Origin: Omphiscola glabra
Taxonomy: Eukaryota; Mollusca; Gastropoda; Lymnaeidae
Length of the DNA: 64,000 nucleotides
NCBI GenBank assembly: GCA_964017045.1
Contig: OZ024809.1
Span: 434,001 to 498,000, forward strand
Direction: 5' to 3'
Shown here: piece by piece, positions 23,201 through 31,919 of the stretch
Layout of the letters: each line of letters starts with the position of its first letter
Numbering within the stretch: position 1 is the stretch's first letter
Position numbers and translations under genes: made by a program
The notes under the pieces: model-generated
The model's input: only the letters and a program-made list of their open reading frames with translations
Database searches by the model: none
What the model was told of the DNA's origin: nothing

Positions 23201-25012
23201 GGCTTATACTCCATCCGTGTACAATTGTGACTTTGTTTTTATACTGCATGTCTATGTATTCAATCTACCAAATTTTTTAATTATTCTACATATAAATGCT
23301 TTCTGGTGTACTTCTAGCATAGAATAATATCCCAGTAACTCCAATATGTGTATATCTAGCATAGAATAATATCCCAGTAACTCCAATATGTGTACATCTA
23401 GCATAGACTATTATCCCAGTAACTCCAATATGTGTACATCTAGCATAGAATAATATCCCAGTAACTCCAATATGTGTACATCTAGCATAGACTATTATCC
23501 CAGTAACTCCAATATGTGTACATCTAGCATAAAATAATATCCCAGTAACTCCAATATGTGTACATCTAGCATAGACTATTATCCCAGTAACTCCAATATG
23601 TGTACGTCTAGCATAGAATAATATCCCAGTAACTCCAATATGTGTACATCTAGCATAGACTATTATCCCAGTAACTCCAATATGTGTACGTCTAGCATAG
23701 AATAATATCCCAGTAACTCCAATATGTGTACGTCTAGCATAGAATAATATCCCAGTAACTCCAATATGTGTACATCTAGCATAGACTATTATCCCAGTAA
23801 CTCCAATATGTGTACGTCTAGCATAGAATAATATCCCAGTAACTCCAATATGTGTACGTCTAGCATAGAATAATATCCCAGTAACTCCAATATGTGTACG
23901 TCTAGCATAGAATAATATCCCAGTAACTCCAATTCTGTTTGCACATTGTAGTTGGCACTGTTCAAAAGATTTGATATGATATATTATATTTGTCTCAGGG
24001 CTACATGGGAGCAGATATGTGACCACACATGGCATCTCCTTGAACTGTAACACTGACCTGGCCTGGTTCCGACACATTGTTCCCTGTGGACTCCCAGGTG
24101 TGGAGGTGACCAGTCTGTCTAAAGAACTAGGTCACAATATCCCATATGAGGACAGTATCAAACCTTTCTTGAGGTCAGTTGCTACCAAAGGTTCTAAAAC
24201 TGTGATCAGTTTTAACATTTTGTATACTTGAACGTAGCTCCTCAAACTGCTGATCTGTGGTGTGGCCTCTAGTTGGCAATTGTTTAGAAAAAATTAAAAA
24301 ATTCTAGGATAAAAAAATAATTGATTGGGGCTTGGTTCCTGTTACAATGTGGATGAATCCCTGTGGTTCTGACACATTAAAAAGTCTGAGAAGCTCTGGT
24401 ATAGAAAACTTTAGTACAAGATTCAATGAATGACATGATGTCAAAGTTGATAATTCATTATTGATTATTACAAAATGTTTATACATCAGCATCATGTTTG
24501 TATACATCAGCATCATGTTTGTATACATCAGCATCATGTTTGTATACATCAGCATCATGTTTGTATACATCAGCATCATGTTTGTATACATCAGCATCAT
24601 GTTTGTATACATCAGCATCATGTTTGTATACATCAGCATCATGGTTGTATACATCAGCATCATGTTTGTTTCTTACATGTCCAACCAAATCTGTCCTGCT
24701 TTGTATATTTATAGATGATATATGTTCATTGACTTTCATCGCCTTTCATTGCCTTTGACTTGCTGCATTTCCTGCAGGTGCTTTCAAGACAATTTCAACT
24801 GTGATCTGGAGTTCAAGATGTTGGAGGAGAATGAACTCAAATCCATCGCCAACCCTATGACATCCGGCTCGGAAGTGGATAAGGTTTCCAGCGGGATGGG
24901 TCTGGTCTGGAGGGCAGAGTTGGGACAAAGGAGAATGTCCACCATGTCATCGAAACAAGCGGCGGGGAGCTCCGCACAATCTGTGGCAGAGAAAACTGTC
25001 CCAATGTGGTAG
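14189..25012 (+). CDS. LIPT2: Mitochondrial lipoyl(octanoyl) transferase, six coding exons
   Basis: LipB-family enzyme that moves octanoate from acyl-carrier protein to the H-protein/E2 lipoyl domains, the first step of mitochondrial lipoate synthesis. Coding exons: 14189-14266, 18069-18198, 18678-18816, 21846-21961, 23999-24173, 24778-25012. Every junction is GT-AG and phases agree (0,1,2,1,2), giving 290 codons. Signature motifs are EHPPVYTIG in exon 2, [12 protein letters not shown] at residues 87-98, [14 protein letters not shown] at 142-155 and THGISLNC at 164-171. The catalytic pair is Lys150 and Cys184 (in VPCGLPG), 34 residues apart as in bacterial LipB. The last 50 or so residues are Ser-rich and extend beyond the usual end of the family. 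No strong targeting presequence is visible. The ATG at 14189 is chosen because it directly precedes the conserved INLGR start. The gene spans 10.8 kb because its introns hold tandem arrays and transposons. Identification is firm. Confidence 0.94.
14375..14720. repeat. 25-bp minisatellite in LIPT2 intron 1
   Basis: About 13 copies of tgtgtcatggcatattatgt plus five bases, diverged at both edges. It starts about 110 bp after the exon 1 donor. Confidence 0.9.
14961..15307. mobile_element. GC-rich insertion with 13-bp target duplication, unknown type
   Basis: A 347-bp block, strikingly GC-rich against an AT-rich intron. It is flanked by gtatgtacagata (14948-14960) and gtatgtacagaca (15308-15320), 12 of 13 identical. 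Long direct repeats and no terminal inverted repeats suggest retroposition. I see no poly(A) tail, no A/B boxes and no recognisable protein, although both strands have short open frames as expected from GC richness. It could be a SINE, a truncated LINE or a retrocopy of an RNA. Confidence 0.5.
15656..16186. repeat. 38-bp minisatellite, left part
   Basis: Copies of a 38-bp unit with core actggtatagtacatgcccc. Several copies carry the same internal deletion that fuses cagtcac directly to tggtatag. The same array resumes at about 16970, so it was split by an insertion. Confidence 0.94.
16187..16972. mobile_element. Probable LTR-retroelement fragment splitting the 38-bp array
   Basis: About 790 bp unrelated to the array on either side. 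It begins at TGTCAAGG, has a TATA-like ataaaagggg near 16300 and an ataataaata signal near 16460. It then has gggggcctgtccggag near 16619, which resembles the post-LTR leader and primer-binding region of retroelements. No gag or pol coding follows. The most likely reading is one LTR plus truncated leader. Exact ends cannot be set because the target is itself tandem. Confidence 0.45.
16973..17362. repeat. 38-bp minisatellite, right part
   Basis: About ten copies of the same unit as at 15656-16186, mostly full length and without the short-deletion variant, so the two halves have evolved separately since being split. Confidence 0.93.
17634..17910. repeat. CA/CATA microsatellite
   Basis: Mixed (CA)n and (CATACA)n tract of about 275 bp in LIPT2 intron 1. 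A similar short tract lies at 15430-15489, directly left of the candidate hAT element. Confidence 0.95.
18069..18198 (+). CDS. LIPT2: LIPT2 coding exon 2
   Basis: Codes residues 27-69 plus one base, including [13 protein letters not shown], the conserved EhpPvyT segment. Acceptor cacctgacag, donor gtgagg. Confidence 0.94.
18199..18677 (+). other. LIPT2 intron 2
   Basis: AT-rich, no array. Near 18534 cagagggtctcaaact resembles one end of a hAT MITE, but no matching second end or target duplication was found. Confidence 0.5.
18678..18816 (+). CDS. LIPT2: LIPT2 coding exon 3
   Basis: Codes residues 70-115 and two bases of Trp116, including [12 protein letters not shown], the octanoyl-binding loop that identifies the family. 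The donor gtcagt is weaker than consensus but is fixed by the reading frame into exon 4. Confidence 0.95.
19003..19080. repeat. TGTGTTGTGTGTGCAG short repeat, left part
   Basis: GT-rich 14-15-bp repeat. It resumes at 19713-19790 after an interruption of about 630 bp. Confidence 0.8.
19081..19712. mobile_element. Insertion into the GT-rich repeat, possible solo LTR
   Basis: Sequence unrelated to the flanking GT-rich repeat interrupts it. The pentamer tatgt stands at both borders (19080-19084 and 19708-19712), compatible with a 5-bp target duplication. A strong TATA box, tataaaagg, lies at 19316-19324, as in an LTR promoter. The ends do not read TG...CA with that duplication, so LTR identity is doubtful. 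Confidence 0.35.
19850..21648. repeat. 1.8-kb (GAGT/GGGT)n array in LIPT2 intron 3
   Basis: Tetranucleotide-based array of gagt, gggt, gaat and ggtt units, nearly free of C on the sense strand. It contains higher-order repeats: a 68-bp unit repeated about five times from 20775 (successive taatat landmarks at 20777, 20845 and 20913), then about 20-bp (gtgaatgagatggtgggtga) and longer blocks at 21120-21648. Confidence 0.95.
21649..21845 (+). other. End of LIPT2 intron 3
   Basis: Unique sequence ending at acceptor ttatgttacag. It includes aaaacgttggaatc in a context sometimes seen in retroelement 3' ends. That is too short to classify. Confidence 0.4.
21846..21961 (+). CDS. LIPT2: LIPT2 coding exon 4
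   Basis: Completes Trp116 and codes to Gly155, including [14 protein letters not shown] with the catalytic Lys150. The donor gttagt is non-canonical at position 3 but keeps frame with exon 5. Confidence 0.94.
22005..22712. repeat. 21-bp minisatellite in LIPT2 intron 4
   Basis: About 33 copies of tgtcatgtccaatacccagg plus one base. Since 21 is a multiple of 3, long frames stay open on the plus strand in three registers. None has coding character. Confidence 0.95.
22775..23250. repeat. 34-bp minisatellite in LIPT2 intron 4
   Basis: About 13 copies with core gtgtacaattgtgactttgg. Variants shorten or lengthen the cttatactgcat part. Confidence 0.92.
23300..23938. repeat. 42-bp minisatellite with 84-bp dimer in LIPT2 intron 4
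   Basis: Fifteen copies with core atcccagtaactccaatatg. Two variants, agaataatatccc and agactattatccc, alternate over much of the array, so the effective repeat is 84 bp. It lies only 60 bp from exon 5. Confidence 0.94.
23999..24173 (+). CDS. LIPT2: LIPT2 coding exon 5
   Basis: Completes Gly155 and codes into Arg213. It contains THGISLNC and IVPCGLPG with catalytic Cys184, then TSLSKELG. Acceptor tttgtctcag, donor gtcagt. Confidence 0.95.
24230..24400. mobile_element. Possible hAT MITE remnant in LIPT2 intron 5
   Basis: The right side ends gtctgagaagctctg (to 24398), whose complement cagagcttctcagac looks like a hAT end. A left partner near 24237 (gctcctcaaactgctgatct) is weak, and no target duplication is evident. 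Confidence 0.25.
24478..24670. repeat. 21-bp minisatellite in LIPT2 intron 5
   Basis: Nine almost perfect copies of atcagcatcatgtttgtata plus one base. High identity indicates recent expansion. Confidence 0.95.
24778..25012 (+). CDS. LIPT2: LIPT2 coding exon 6 with stop codon
   Basis: Codes residues 213-290 and TAG (25010-25012). The start ([11 protein letters not shown]) matches the usual C-terminal helix of LIPT2. The remaining 50 or so residues ([12 protein letters not shown] region) are low-complexity and lack the family's usual end. Confidence 0.92.
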
Positions 25013-25204
25013 ATGTGGTTGTGCTGTGGTAGTGTGCTGGTTGGGGTGGGCAGTGTGCTGTTTGGGGTGGGTAAGTGTGCTGTTTGTGGTGGGTAGTGTG
25101 TTGTTTGTTTGGGGTGGGTAGTGAGTGAAGGACTGTTTGTGTGTATGGGATTATGTATCTGGGATTGTGTGACCAGGGGGGTAGGGGGCTCTAGCATTAA
25201 TAAT

Positions 25205-25440
25205 TAATAATTGATGCTACCATGGGGGGGGGCTGTTACATTAAAGCTACCATGGGGGCTGTTACATTAATGCTACCATGGGGGGCTGTTACATTAATGC
25301 TACCATGGGGGCTGTTACATTAAAGCTACCGTGGGGGTTTGTTACACTAATGATACTATGGGGGGCTGTTACATTAATGCTACCGTGGGGGTTTGTTACA
25401 CTAATGCTACCATGGGGGGCTGTTACATTAATGCTACAAA
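25205..25440. repeat. 27-bp minisatellite in LIPT2 3' region
   Basis: About eight copies of gctgttacattaatgctacc plus a G-rich part of variable length (gtgggg to gggggg). If the poly(A) signal at 26007 is used, this array lies in the LIPT2 3' UTR. Confidence 0.92.
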
Positions 25441-25714
25441 CATAAATTGTGTTTGATAATTACAACTGGATGCGTCATGGATGGTTGAGCCATTTCTAAA
25501 AAGTTGTTGTGATGTAGAAAGTTACAACGGACCAATTTAATCTGCAGGTTTAATTCTGTTCATCACATCTGTCATTTTGCTTATCTGCTTGTGTTATCTG
25601 CCTGTCTCCCCCCTCCCCCCGAGCCAGATTTGTTACACAATGTTACTGGAGATATTCTTCACTATATGATGATGTCTACAATCTTTTCCAGCTTGTTATT
25701 ATCTCCCAACTTAG

Positions 25715-25796
25715 TTTTTGTACCGCGCTTCGAGCCTTTGGGGATGAAGCGTGATTTTTCAAATGAACTTTATTATTATTATTATTATTATTCTGT
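25715..25796 (+). mobile_element. SINE-like 3' tail
   Basis: The segment accgcgcttcgagcctttgg followed by gggatgaagcg and ending in (att)n resembles the conserved 3' tail found on animal SINEs, where a small stem-loop precedes a TTA/ATT microsatellite. The tRNA-like head was not found, so this is a 5'-truncated copy. Confidence 0.45.
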
Positions 25797-25840
25797 TTAT
25801 AATTGAATATCCAGACATGAGCCAAACATGATCAGCTCAC

Positions 25841-25960
25841 GGGGGGGGGGGGGGGGGGTAACTCTCATCTGATCCAAAGATTAATTTATAACAAGTTGAA
25901 GTAACTGCTTGCTGTGTGTGTGTGTGTGTGGCTGTATGTGTGTGTGTGGGGGGGGGGGTA
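25841..25960. repeat. Poly-G and (TG)n tracts
   Basis: A run of 18 G at 25841-25858, then (TG)n at about 25912-25947 followed by a second G run. Confidence 0.9.
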
Positions 25961-26006
25961 ATGCCAAGTGTGGTAAATGTTTATGGAAGAGCTGGAAATG
26001 TACACT

Positions 26007-26171
26007 AATAAAGTCAAAAGTTCAGAAATGAACATTTTGGGGACTGTTTTGACCAGAGAGAATTTTATTTAAAGTAAAACAAAGTAAAGTTCATGAACCT
26101 AGTCAGTGTTGTTGTCAGTAGTTTTGATTACATTGCAGGTCCTCACTCAGTCGGAAACATTGTAGAATAAA
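26007..26171 (+). terminator. Candidate LIPT2 poly(A) signals
   Basis: AATAAA occurs at 26007-26012 and 26166-26171, the first two canonical signals downstream of the LIPT2 stop. The second is followed by a T-rich, GT-containing stretch, as expected of a cleavage region. Confidence 0.4.
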
Positions 26172-26729
26172 TGTGGTTTTTTTTGTGTGTTGATTTTTAA
26201 AATGTTTTTTCAACTTTATATTTTATGTTAACTTTATATTTTTGGTTATTATTTGACAAAAAATATGAAATGTTGCCAAAGATGTTTAAATATAATTTTT
26301 TAGAAGGATAATTACCCAATAGTTGTATTGCCATAGATGGGTTGTTGTTCATGACTTGGTGATTTAGTGACTTGGTGGGCTTTGTGACTTGGTGGGCTTA
26401 GTGACTTGTTGGGCTTAGTGGACTTTATGACTTAGTGGCTTAGTCTTATTACAATGTTTTACTGTCCACTATTTTTTCCACAAAGTCACAATGTTATAGT
26501 GCATCAAATGTTATAGTACTTAATTGTAATATAACATTGTTGTAATATGACATTTGTAGGACTATTGCATTTGTTGTACAATGACATTTATTGTATTATA
26601 ACATTGTTGTACTCTCACAAACGTGATGGTTCATATAGTTTATCTATGACCTTACATTATGTTTGCCTTGCTATAAATTGATTGTTTATTTAGGCAATGT
26701 ATGAAATGATAATTTTGTATGAATTTCAG
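26172..26729. other. AT-rich intergenic sequence
   Basis: Low-complexity AT-rich DNA. A short degenerate repeat of gacttggtgggctta lies at 26350-26445, and scattered attgttgta motifs follow. No exon is visible. Confidence 0.5.
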
Positions 26730-27292
26730 GTTTTCAATCTTTGTAAGAATGCACAATTGCTGAGTTTTTCAACCTTTGTAAGAATGCACAAGTGCTGAGT
26801 TTTTCAACCTTTGTAAGAATGCACAAGTGCTGAGGTAAGAATGCACAAGTGCTGAGGTTTTCAACCTTTGTAAGAATGCACAAGTGCTGAGGTGTTCAAC
26901 CTTTGTAAGAATGCACAAGTGCTGAGTTTTTCAACCTTTGTAAGAATGCACAAGTGCTAAGTTTTTCAACCTTGGTTAGAATGCACAAGTGCTGAGGTGT
27001 TCAACCTTTGTAAGAATGTACAAGTGCTGAGGTTTTCAACCTTTGTAAGAATGCACAAGTGCTGAGGTGTTCAACCTTTGTAAGAATGCACAAGTGCTGA
27101 GGTTTTCAACCTTTGTAAGAATGCACAAGTGCTGAGGTTTTCAACCTTTGTAAGAATGCACAAGTGCTGAGGTGTTCAACCTTTGTAAGAATGCACAAGT
27201 GCTGAGGTTTTCAACCTTTGTAAGAATGCACAAGTGCTGAGGTTTTTAAACTTTTTAAGAATGCACAAGTGCTGAGTTTTTCAAGCTTTGAT
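26730..27292. repeat. 35-bp minisatellite
   Basis: About 15 copies with core aacctttgtaagaatgcaca. Copies alternate irregularly between gaggtgttc, gaggttttc and gagtttttc junctions. Confidence 0.94.
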
Positions 27293-27792
27293 TTATCTTG
27301 CAACTAAACTGACAAAATTCTGGGATGCACCATTTCAGTAGTTGGGAAATGTTCTTTGACACATGTGTGTCGCAACACACTGGCAACACACTGGTTAAAA
27401 CTGTTACATTTGTGCATATTTTTTTTGGGGTGGGGGGGGGGGGGGTCGAATCAGAGAACACTAGTTTGTGGTTAGCATTATCCAAACTAAAATATATTTT
27501 CTGAATCTATGAAAATGATGTTAGTTGGGAATATTCAGCCTGGCTCTATCAAAGTATCAGACGTAAGAACCAAACATGCAAATCTACTATGTTGTGCTAT
27601 TTGAATATTAATATTATTGTTGCTCAAACACATGTTGTTATTCTATTACTATTTGAAACAAGTATTACACTTCCACTCTGTGAAGTATACGTAATCTTCC
27701 ATTTCAATGTATTATCAAACTAACAATCTTACTTTATAGTTACAGAGGCTTTGATTGGACGGAGGGAATGTTGTACTGAAACGTTGACAATG
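27293..27792. other. Unique spacer with G tract
   Basis: Contains a T9/G-rich junction at 27420-27446. No gene is recognised on either strand. Confidence 0.4.
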
Positions 27793-28040
27793 TTAGGCCT
27801 GGGATGATCTCTGTTAGGCCTAGGATGATCTCTGTTAGGCCTGGGATGATCTCTGTTAGGCCTGGGATGATCTCTGTTAGGCCTGGGATGATCTCTGTTA
27901 GGCCTGGGATGATCTCTGTTAGGCCTGGGATGATCTCTGTTAGGCCTGGGATGATCTCTGTTAGGCCTGGGATGATCTCTGTTAGGCCTGGGATGATCTC
28001 TGTTAGGCCTGGGATGATCTCTGTTAGGCCTGGGATCATC
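27793..28040. repeat. 21-bp minisatellite
   Basis: Twelve nearly identical copies of atgatctctgttaggcctgg plus one base, with all frames open on both strands because the period is a multiple of 3. Confidence 0.95.
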
Positions 28041-28099
28041 ACAGTGGGGGTGGCTTTTAGACCTGGGGGTCAACTAGCTGGGGTCCTTCTTAGGCCTTG

Positions 28100-28475
28100 G
28101 AGGTCACCACATTGATGATCTCTGTTAGGCCTGGGGGTCATTCAATGAGGGTCTTTATTAGGACTGGGGTCATCCCAATGAGGGTCTCTGTTACGACTGG
28201 GGTCATCCCAAAGGGGGCCTTTATTGGGACTGGGGTCATGCCAATGAGGGTCTCTATGAGGACTGGGGTCATGCCAATGAGGGTCTCTGTTACGACTGGG
28301 GTCATCCCAAAGGGGGCCTTTATTGGGACTGGGGTCATGCCAATGAGGGTCTCTATGAGGACTGGGGTCATGCCAATGAGGGTCTCTGTGAGGACTGGGG
28401 TCATGCCAATGAGGGTCTCTATGAGGACTGGGGTCATGCCAATGAGGGTCTCTATGAGGACTGGGGTCATCCCAA
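28100..28475. repeat. 33-bp minisatellite derived from the neighbouring 21-bp unit
   Basis: About eleven units with core actggggtcatgccaatgag. The intervening 28041-28140 contains hybrids (aggcctgggggtcat, gatctctgttaggcctgggg) linking it to the 21-bp array, so the longer unit probably arose from the shorter. A 132-bp supra-unit (cccaaagggggcctttattg) occurs twice. Confidence 0.88.
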
Positions 28476-28837
28476 TACTGTTATTAATATTTGGTCTCAA
28501 TAAAGTTCTTTCGTCCATGATTTCTTGTTTGTATTTAGTTTGTACGTCTATATTTCTTGTTTGTCTTTAGTTTGTACGTCTATATTTCTTGTTTGTATTT
28601 TGTTTGTACTTCTATATTTCTTCATATTTAAACTATAATTTTTAGGAATTTGCTTAAGGAAGATTAAATGACAGCCTTGAACTTGAAACAAGTTTGATCA
28701 AATGTCGATATCTTAATATGGAAGGCCAGCTTGTACCAGGCATTGAAATCATCATTTGAATAGAGCAAAAAAATAATACACCCACCATACAAAAAAATGC
28801 ACCATTAATTAATCATATAACATAGAATATAAATATG
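28476..28837. other. AT-rich spacer
   Basis: Three short copies of a 37-bp stretch (tatttcttgtttgt... near 28515-28620), then unique AT-rich sequence. An AATAAA lies near 28499, with no upstream gene to attach it to. Confidence 0.4.
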
Positions 28838-28930
28838 TATGTAAAAGTGAAAATGTGTTTGTTTGTGGATTTGTTTGTTCGACAAAGGCACATGGATTGA
28901 TGGATCTTTACCAAACTTGGCACATGTATC
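28838..28930 (+). mobile_element. Dispersed-repeat 5' fragment, Helitron-like
   Basis: The run tgtatgtaaaagtgaaaatg, then gtttgt repeats and gatggatctttaccaaactt, has the same architecture as the fragment at 10970 (A/T start, TGTG-rich lead, then a moderately conserved block). It is cut at 28931 by the start of a hAT-type element. Confidence 0.3.
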
Positions 28931-29511
28931 CAGGGCCGGCCTTAGGCCAATGCAACCTATGCGGCCGGAGTGGGCCCCGCACTTTCATAGGCCTCGCGCT
29001 AATTCTAGGTAAATGATTAAATTAAACCATTCTAACTTATAATCATGTATAGGTCATGTATAGGTCAGCGTGTTTATTCTGTTTTCATGTTTTTACAGTG
29101 TTTTTTAATCTTATGGTTTACTTGAGGTCAACAATTCACGAAGATAGATTGAACAATTTGGCAATTCTTGATATTGAGCGTGATCTATGTAGGAAACAGA
29201 ATTTTGATGATATACTGTATGAATTCGCTACACGCAAGGCTCGTAAAGTTAATTTGATTGTGATTTTGTACTTAGTAAAGAATGAATAAAATGCAAAGAC
29301 GAATTTATTTTCTTATATAAAATCTTAATGTTCACTTATTATCCTGGACTAAACCAGGACTAGTGGAAAAGTTTCCAACTAAACCAGGACCGTAGGCCCG
29401 CACCTAGGAAATTCTGGACCCCAGGCAGCTGACAGAGTTCGGGAACCTTTCGTGTTTCAAGCGTGGGCGTATATTTTAAAATGGTGGGCCCCTATCTAGC
29501 TCTGGCCTCTG
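28931..29511 (+). mobile_element. Degenerate hAT element with transposase C-terminal relic
   Basis: It starts cagggccggccttaggcc (28931-28948), a typical hAT end, then a GGGCCCCGC subterminal motif. It carries a transposase relic (29128-29255). A possible right end, tggcctctg (to 29511), matches only loosely, and no 8-bp duplication is found, so the right border is uncertain. Confidence 0.5.
29056..29289 (+). pseudogene. hAT transposase C-terminal dimerisation fragment (ZMYM1-like)
   Basis: One open frame with RLNNLAILDIERDLCRK followed by a FDDILYEFATRKARK segment. This is the end of the hAT dimerisation domain as found in the transposases related to animal ZMYM1-like proteins (order: RLN-LA-L-IE, then a D-I-FA-KARK tail). 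The catalytic core and the BED or TTF zinc finger are absent upstream, so it is a dead remnant. The first 24 residues of the frame are probably not transposase. Confidence 0.7.
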
Positions 29512-29729
29512 TCGTAATACTTGACCAATTAATTCACATTTTATGGCTTTTAAACTTTATTTAACTTCTAATTATTTCTTTGCTCCAAATTGTGCAGGTC
29601 TGGCAAAGTAAGGTTGGCGTACCTGTGCCTGCCCACCGATCATCATTTCCGGAAGCACTTATCTAGATGAAAGTCCAGCTTGAATTGTTCAGAACACTTC
29701 AATAATATATACTAAATAAACCATTCAAC
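29512..29729. other. Spacer, no feature seen
   Basis: AT-rich sequence without recognisable gene or repeat, between the hAT relic and a degenerate array. Confidence 0.4.
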
Positions 29730-30005
29730 CATTTTACATCAACTAAACACCACTTAGGCGTCACTTGTACACCACTTATACTATACACCACTTCAAATCT
29801 TCTTAGACACCATTTATACACCACTTAGATACCATTTAAACAGCACTTATACATCCTTAGGCAGCACTTATACACCATTGAGACATCAATTAGACACCAC
29901 ATACATCACTTATACACCACTTAGGCATCGTTAAGACACAACTTTTACATCAGTTATACACCACTTTTACGTCAATTATACACTACTTTTAAATCACTTC
30001 GAGGT
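29730..30005. repeat. Degenerate array of caccacttataca-type units
   Basis: Irregular repeats of 13-18 bp based on caccacttatac, strongly diverged. This is an old array compared with its neighbours. Confidence 0.7.
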
Positions 30006-30057
30006 TTGACTTCGTAATTATTTGGTCATTATTTGAACAAGTTGGTTATGAGGGTTG

Positions 30058-30330
30058 GTGGGTGGACTTCTACATCAGTGGTGGGGACTTCTACATCAGT
30101 GGTTGGGGACTTCTACATCAGTGGGTGGACTTCTACATCAGTGGGTGGACTTCTACATCTGTGGGTGGACTTCTACATCAGTTGGTTGGGACTTCTACAT
30201 CAGTATGTGGGGACTTCTACATCAGTGGGTGGGGACTTCTACATCAGTGGGTGGGGACTTCTACATCAGTGGGTGGACTTCTACATCAGTGAGTGGACTT
30301 CTACATCAGTGGGTGGAATTCTACATCTAC
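30058..30330. repeat. 20/21-bp minisatellite
   Basis: About 13 copies of gtgggtggacttctacatca. One-base length changes (gtgggg versus gtgg) shift the frame between copies. Confidence 0.93.
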
Positions 30331-30377
30331 TCATTTGATATATACTTGTTGTATCCGCCCTTTCTTTGTGGACATTT

Positions 30378-30570
30378 TTCACGAGGTTATCAAGAGGTGG
30401 AAAATCTAAAGGATTTCAGTAGAACGTCACCAGGGTATCAAGAGGTGGAAAATCTAAAGGATTTCAGTAGAACGTCACCAGGGTATCAAGAGGTGGAAAA
30501 TCTCAAGCATTACATTAGAACGTCACCAGGGTATCAATAGGTGAAAAATCTAAAGGATTACAGTAGAACG
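30378..30570. repeat. 48-bp repeat, four copies
   Basis: Four copies with core ggtatcaagaggtggaaaat, the last diverged. Confidence 0.9.
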
Positions 30571-30651
30571 TCACGCTGGTTATTCGAGTTGCCAATGACA
30601 TTTTAGAATTATTCTGTTAAAACAATTCCATCCACTATCACACAACTCATG

Positions 30652-30972
30652 TAAAAATCTATATACAAACCGTATATGAAGTGTCAAGACAGGTAAAAAT
30701 CTATATACAAACCGTATATGAAGTGTCAAGACAGGTAAAAATCTATATACAAACCGTATATGAAGTGTCAAGACAGGTAAAAATCTATATACAAACCGTA
30801 TATGAAGTGTCAAGACAGGAAAAAATCTATATACAAACCGTATATGAAGTGTCAACACAGGTAAAAATCTATATACACACCGTATATGAAGTGACAAGAC
30901 AGGTAAAAATCTAGGTACGTACTGTATACGAAGTGTCAAGACAGGTAAAAATCTAGACACTTACTGTATATG
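30652..30972. repeat. 42-bp minisatellite
   Basis: Seven copies with core gacaggtaaaaatctatata. The frame is preserved, so both strands stay open. The right-hand copies are diverged. Confidence 0.93.
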
Positions 30973-30975
30973 AAG

Positions 30976-31311
30976 TGACTAGAACGGGATAATGATTTGA
31001 AACAACCTAATATCGCTGTACAAAATACACTGTACAATAAATCATCATTGTTGTCTACGGTAAGAATCTATTGTATACTATGCAGTATTTTCTTAAACGG
31101 AAACTTTCCGTTGTTTTTTTTTAGTTATCCGAATACCAATAAGTACGGATTATCGACATTCTACTGTACAGCTGGAGTTTCTTACAACCCCCCTCCCCCC
31201 ACCTGCGCTGACCCAGTGAGAATGATCACGTGACTAGCTCTTAACACACACACGATGAAATGATCGCCTTTCATAACTTAAAAAAAACTGTCACTCTCAA
31301 CATACACCTAA
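30976..31311. other. Spacer with pogo-like half-end
   Basis: Near 31127-31170, gttatccgaataccaataag and ggattatcgac resemble an inverted-repeat end of pogo/Tigger elements, but no partner end is convincing. The palindrome-type motif atcacgtgac lies at about 31225. Confidence 0.25.
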
Positions 31312-31918
31312 GTGATACACCCAAGTTATATACCCAAGTTATATACCCAAGTTATATACCCAAGTTATATACCCAAATATATACCAAAATTATATACCCA
31401 AGTTATATACCCAAGTTATATACCCAAGTTATACACCCAAGTTATATACCCAAGTTATTTACCCAAGTTATATACCCATGGGATACCCAAGTTATATACC
31501 CAAGTTATATACCCACGTTATATACCCAAGTTATACACTCAAGTTATATACCCAAGTTATACACCCAAGTTATATACCCAAGTTATATACCCAAGGGATA
31601 TACCCATGTGATACAACCTATTTATATACCCAAATTATATACCCAAGTTATATACCCAAGTTATATACCCAAATTATATACCCAAGGGATATACCCATGT
31701 GATACAACCTAGTTATATACCCAAATTATATACCCAAGTTATATACCCAAGCTAGATACCTAAGTTATTTACCCAAGGTATATACCCAAATGATACACCC
31801 AAGGGATATACCCAAGTTATACACCCAAAGAATATACCCAAGTGATACGCCCAAGGGATACGTCCGAGGGATACGTCCAAGGGATACGCCCAAGGGATAC
31901 GCCCAAGGGATACACTCA
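31312..31918. repeat. 13-bp minisatellite in the downstream intron of the lectin-like exon
   Basis: About 45 copies of tatacccaagtta, diverging on the right into caagggatacgcc units. It ends almost exactly at the donor site of the minus-strand lectin exon (31920), so the splice donor borders the array. Confidence 0.93.
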
Positions 31919-31919
31919 C

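Noticed and set aside
23286..24077. A 263-codon minus-strand frame
   Set aside because: Consists of the 42-bp array and runs antisense into LIPT2 exon 5. Not a gene.
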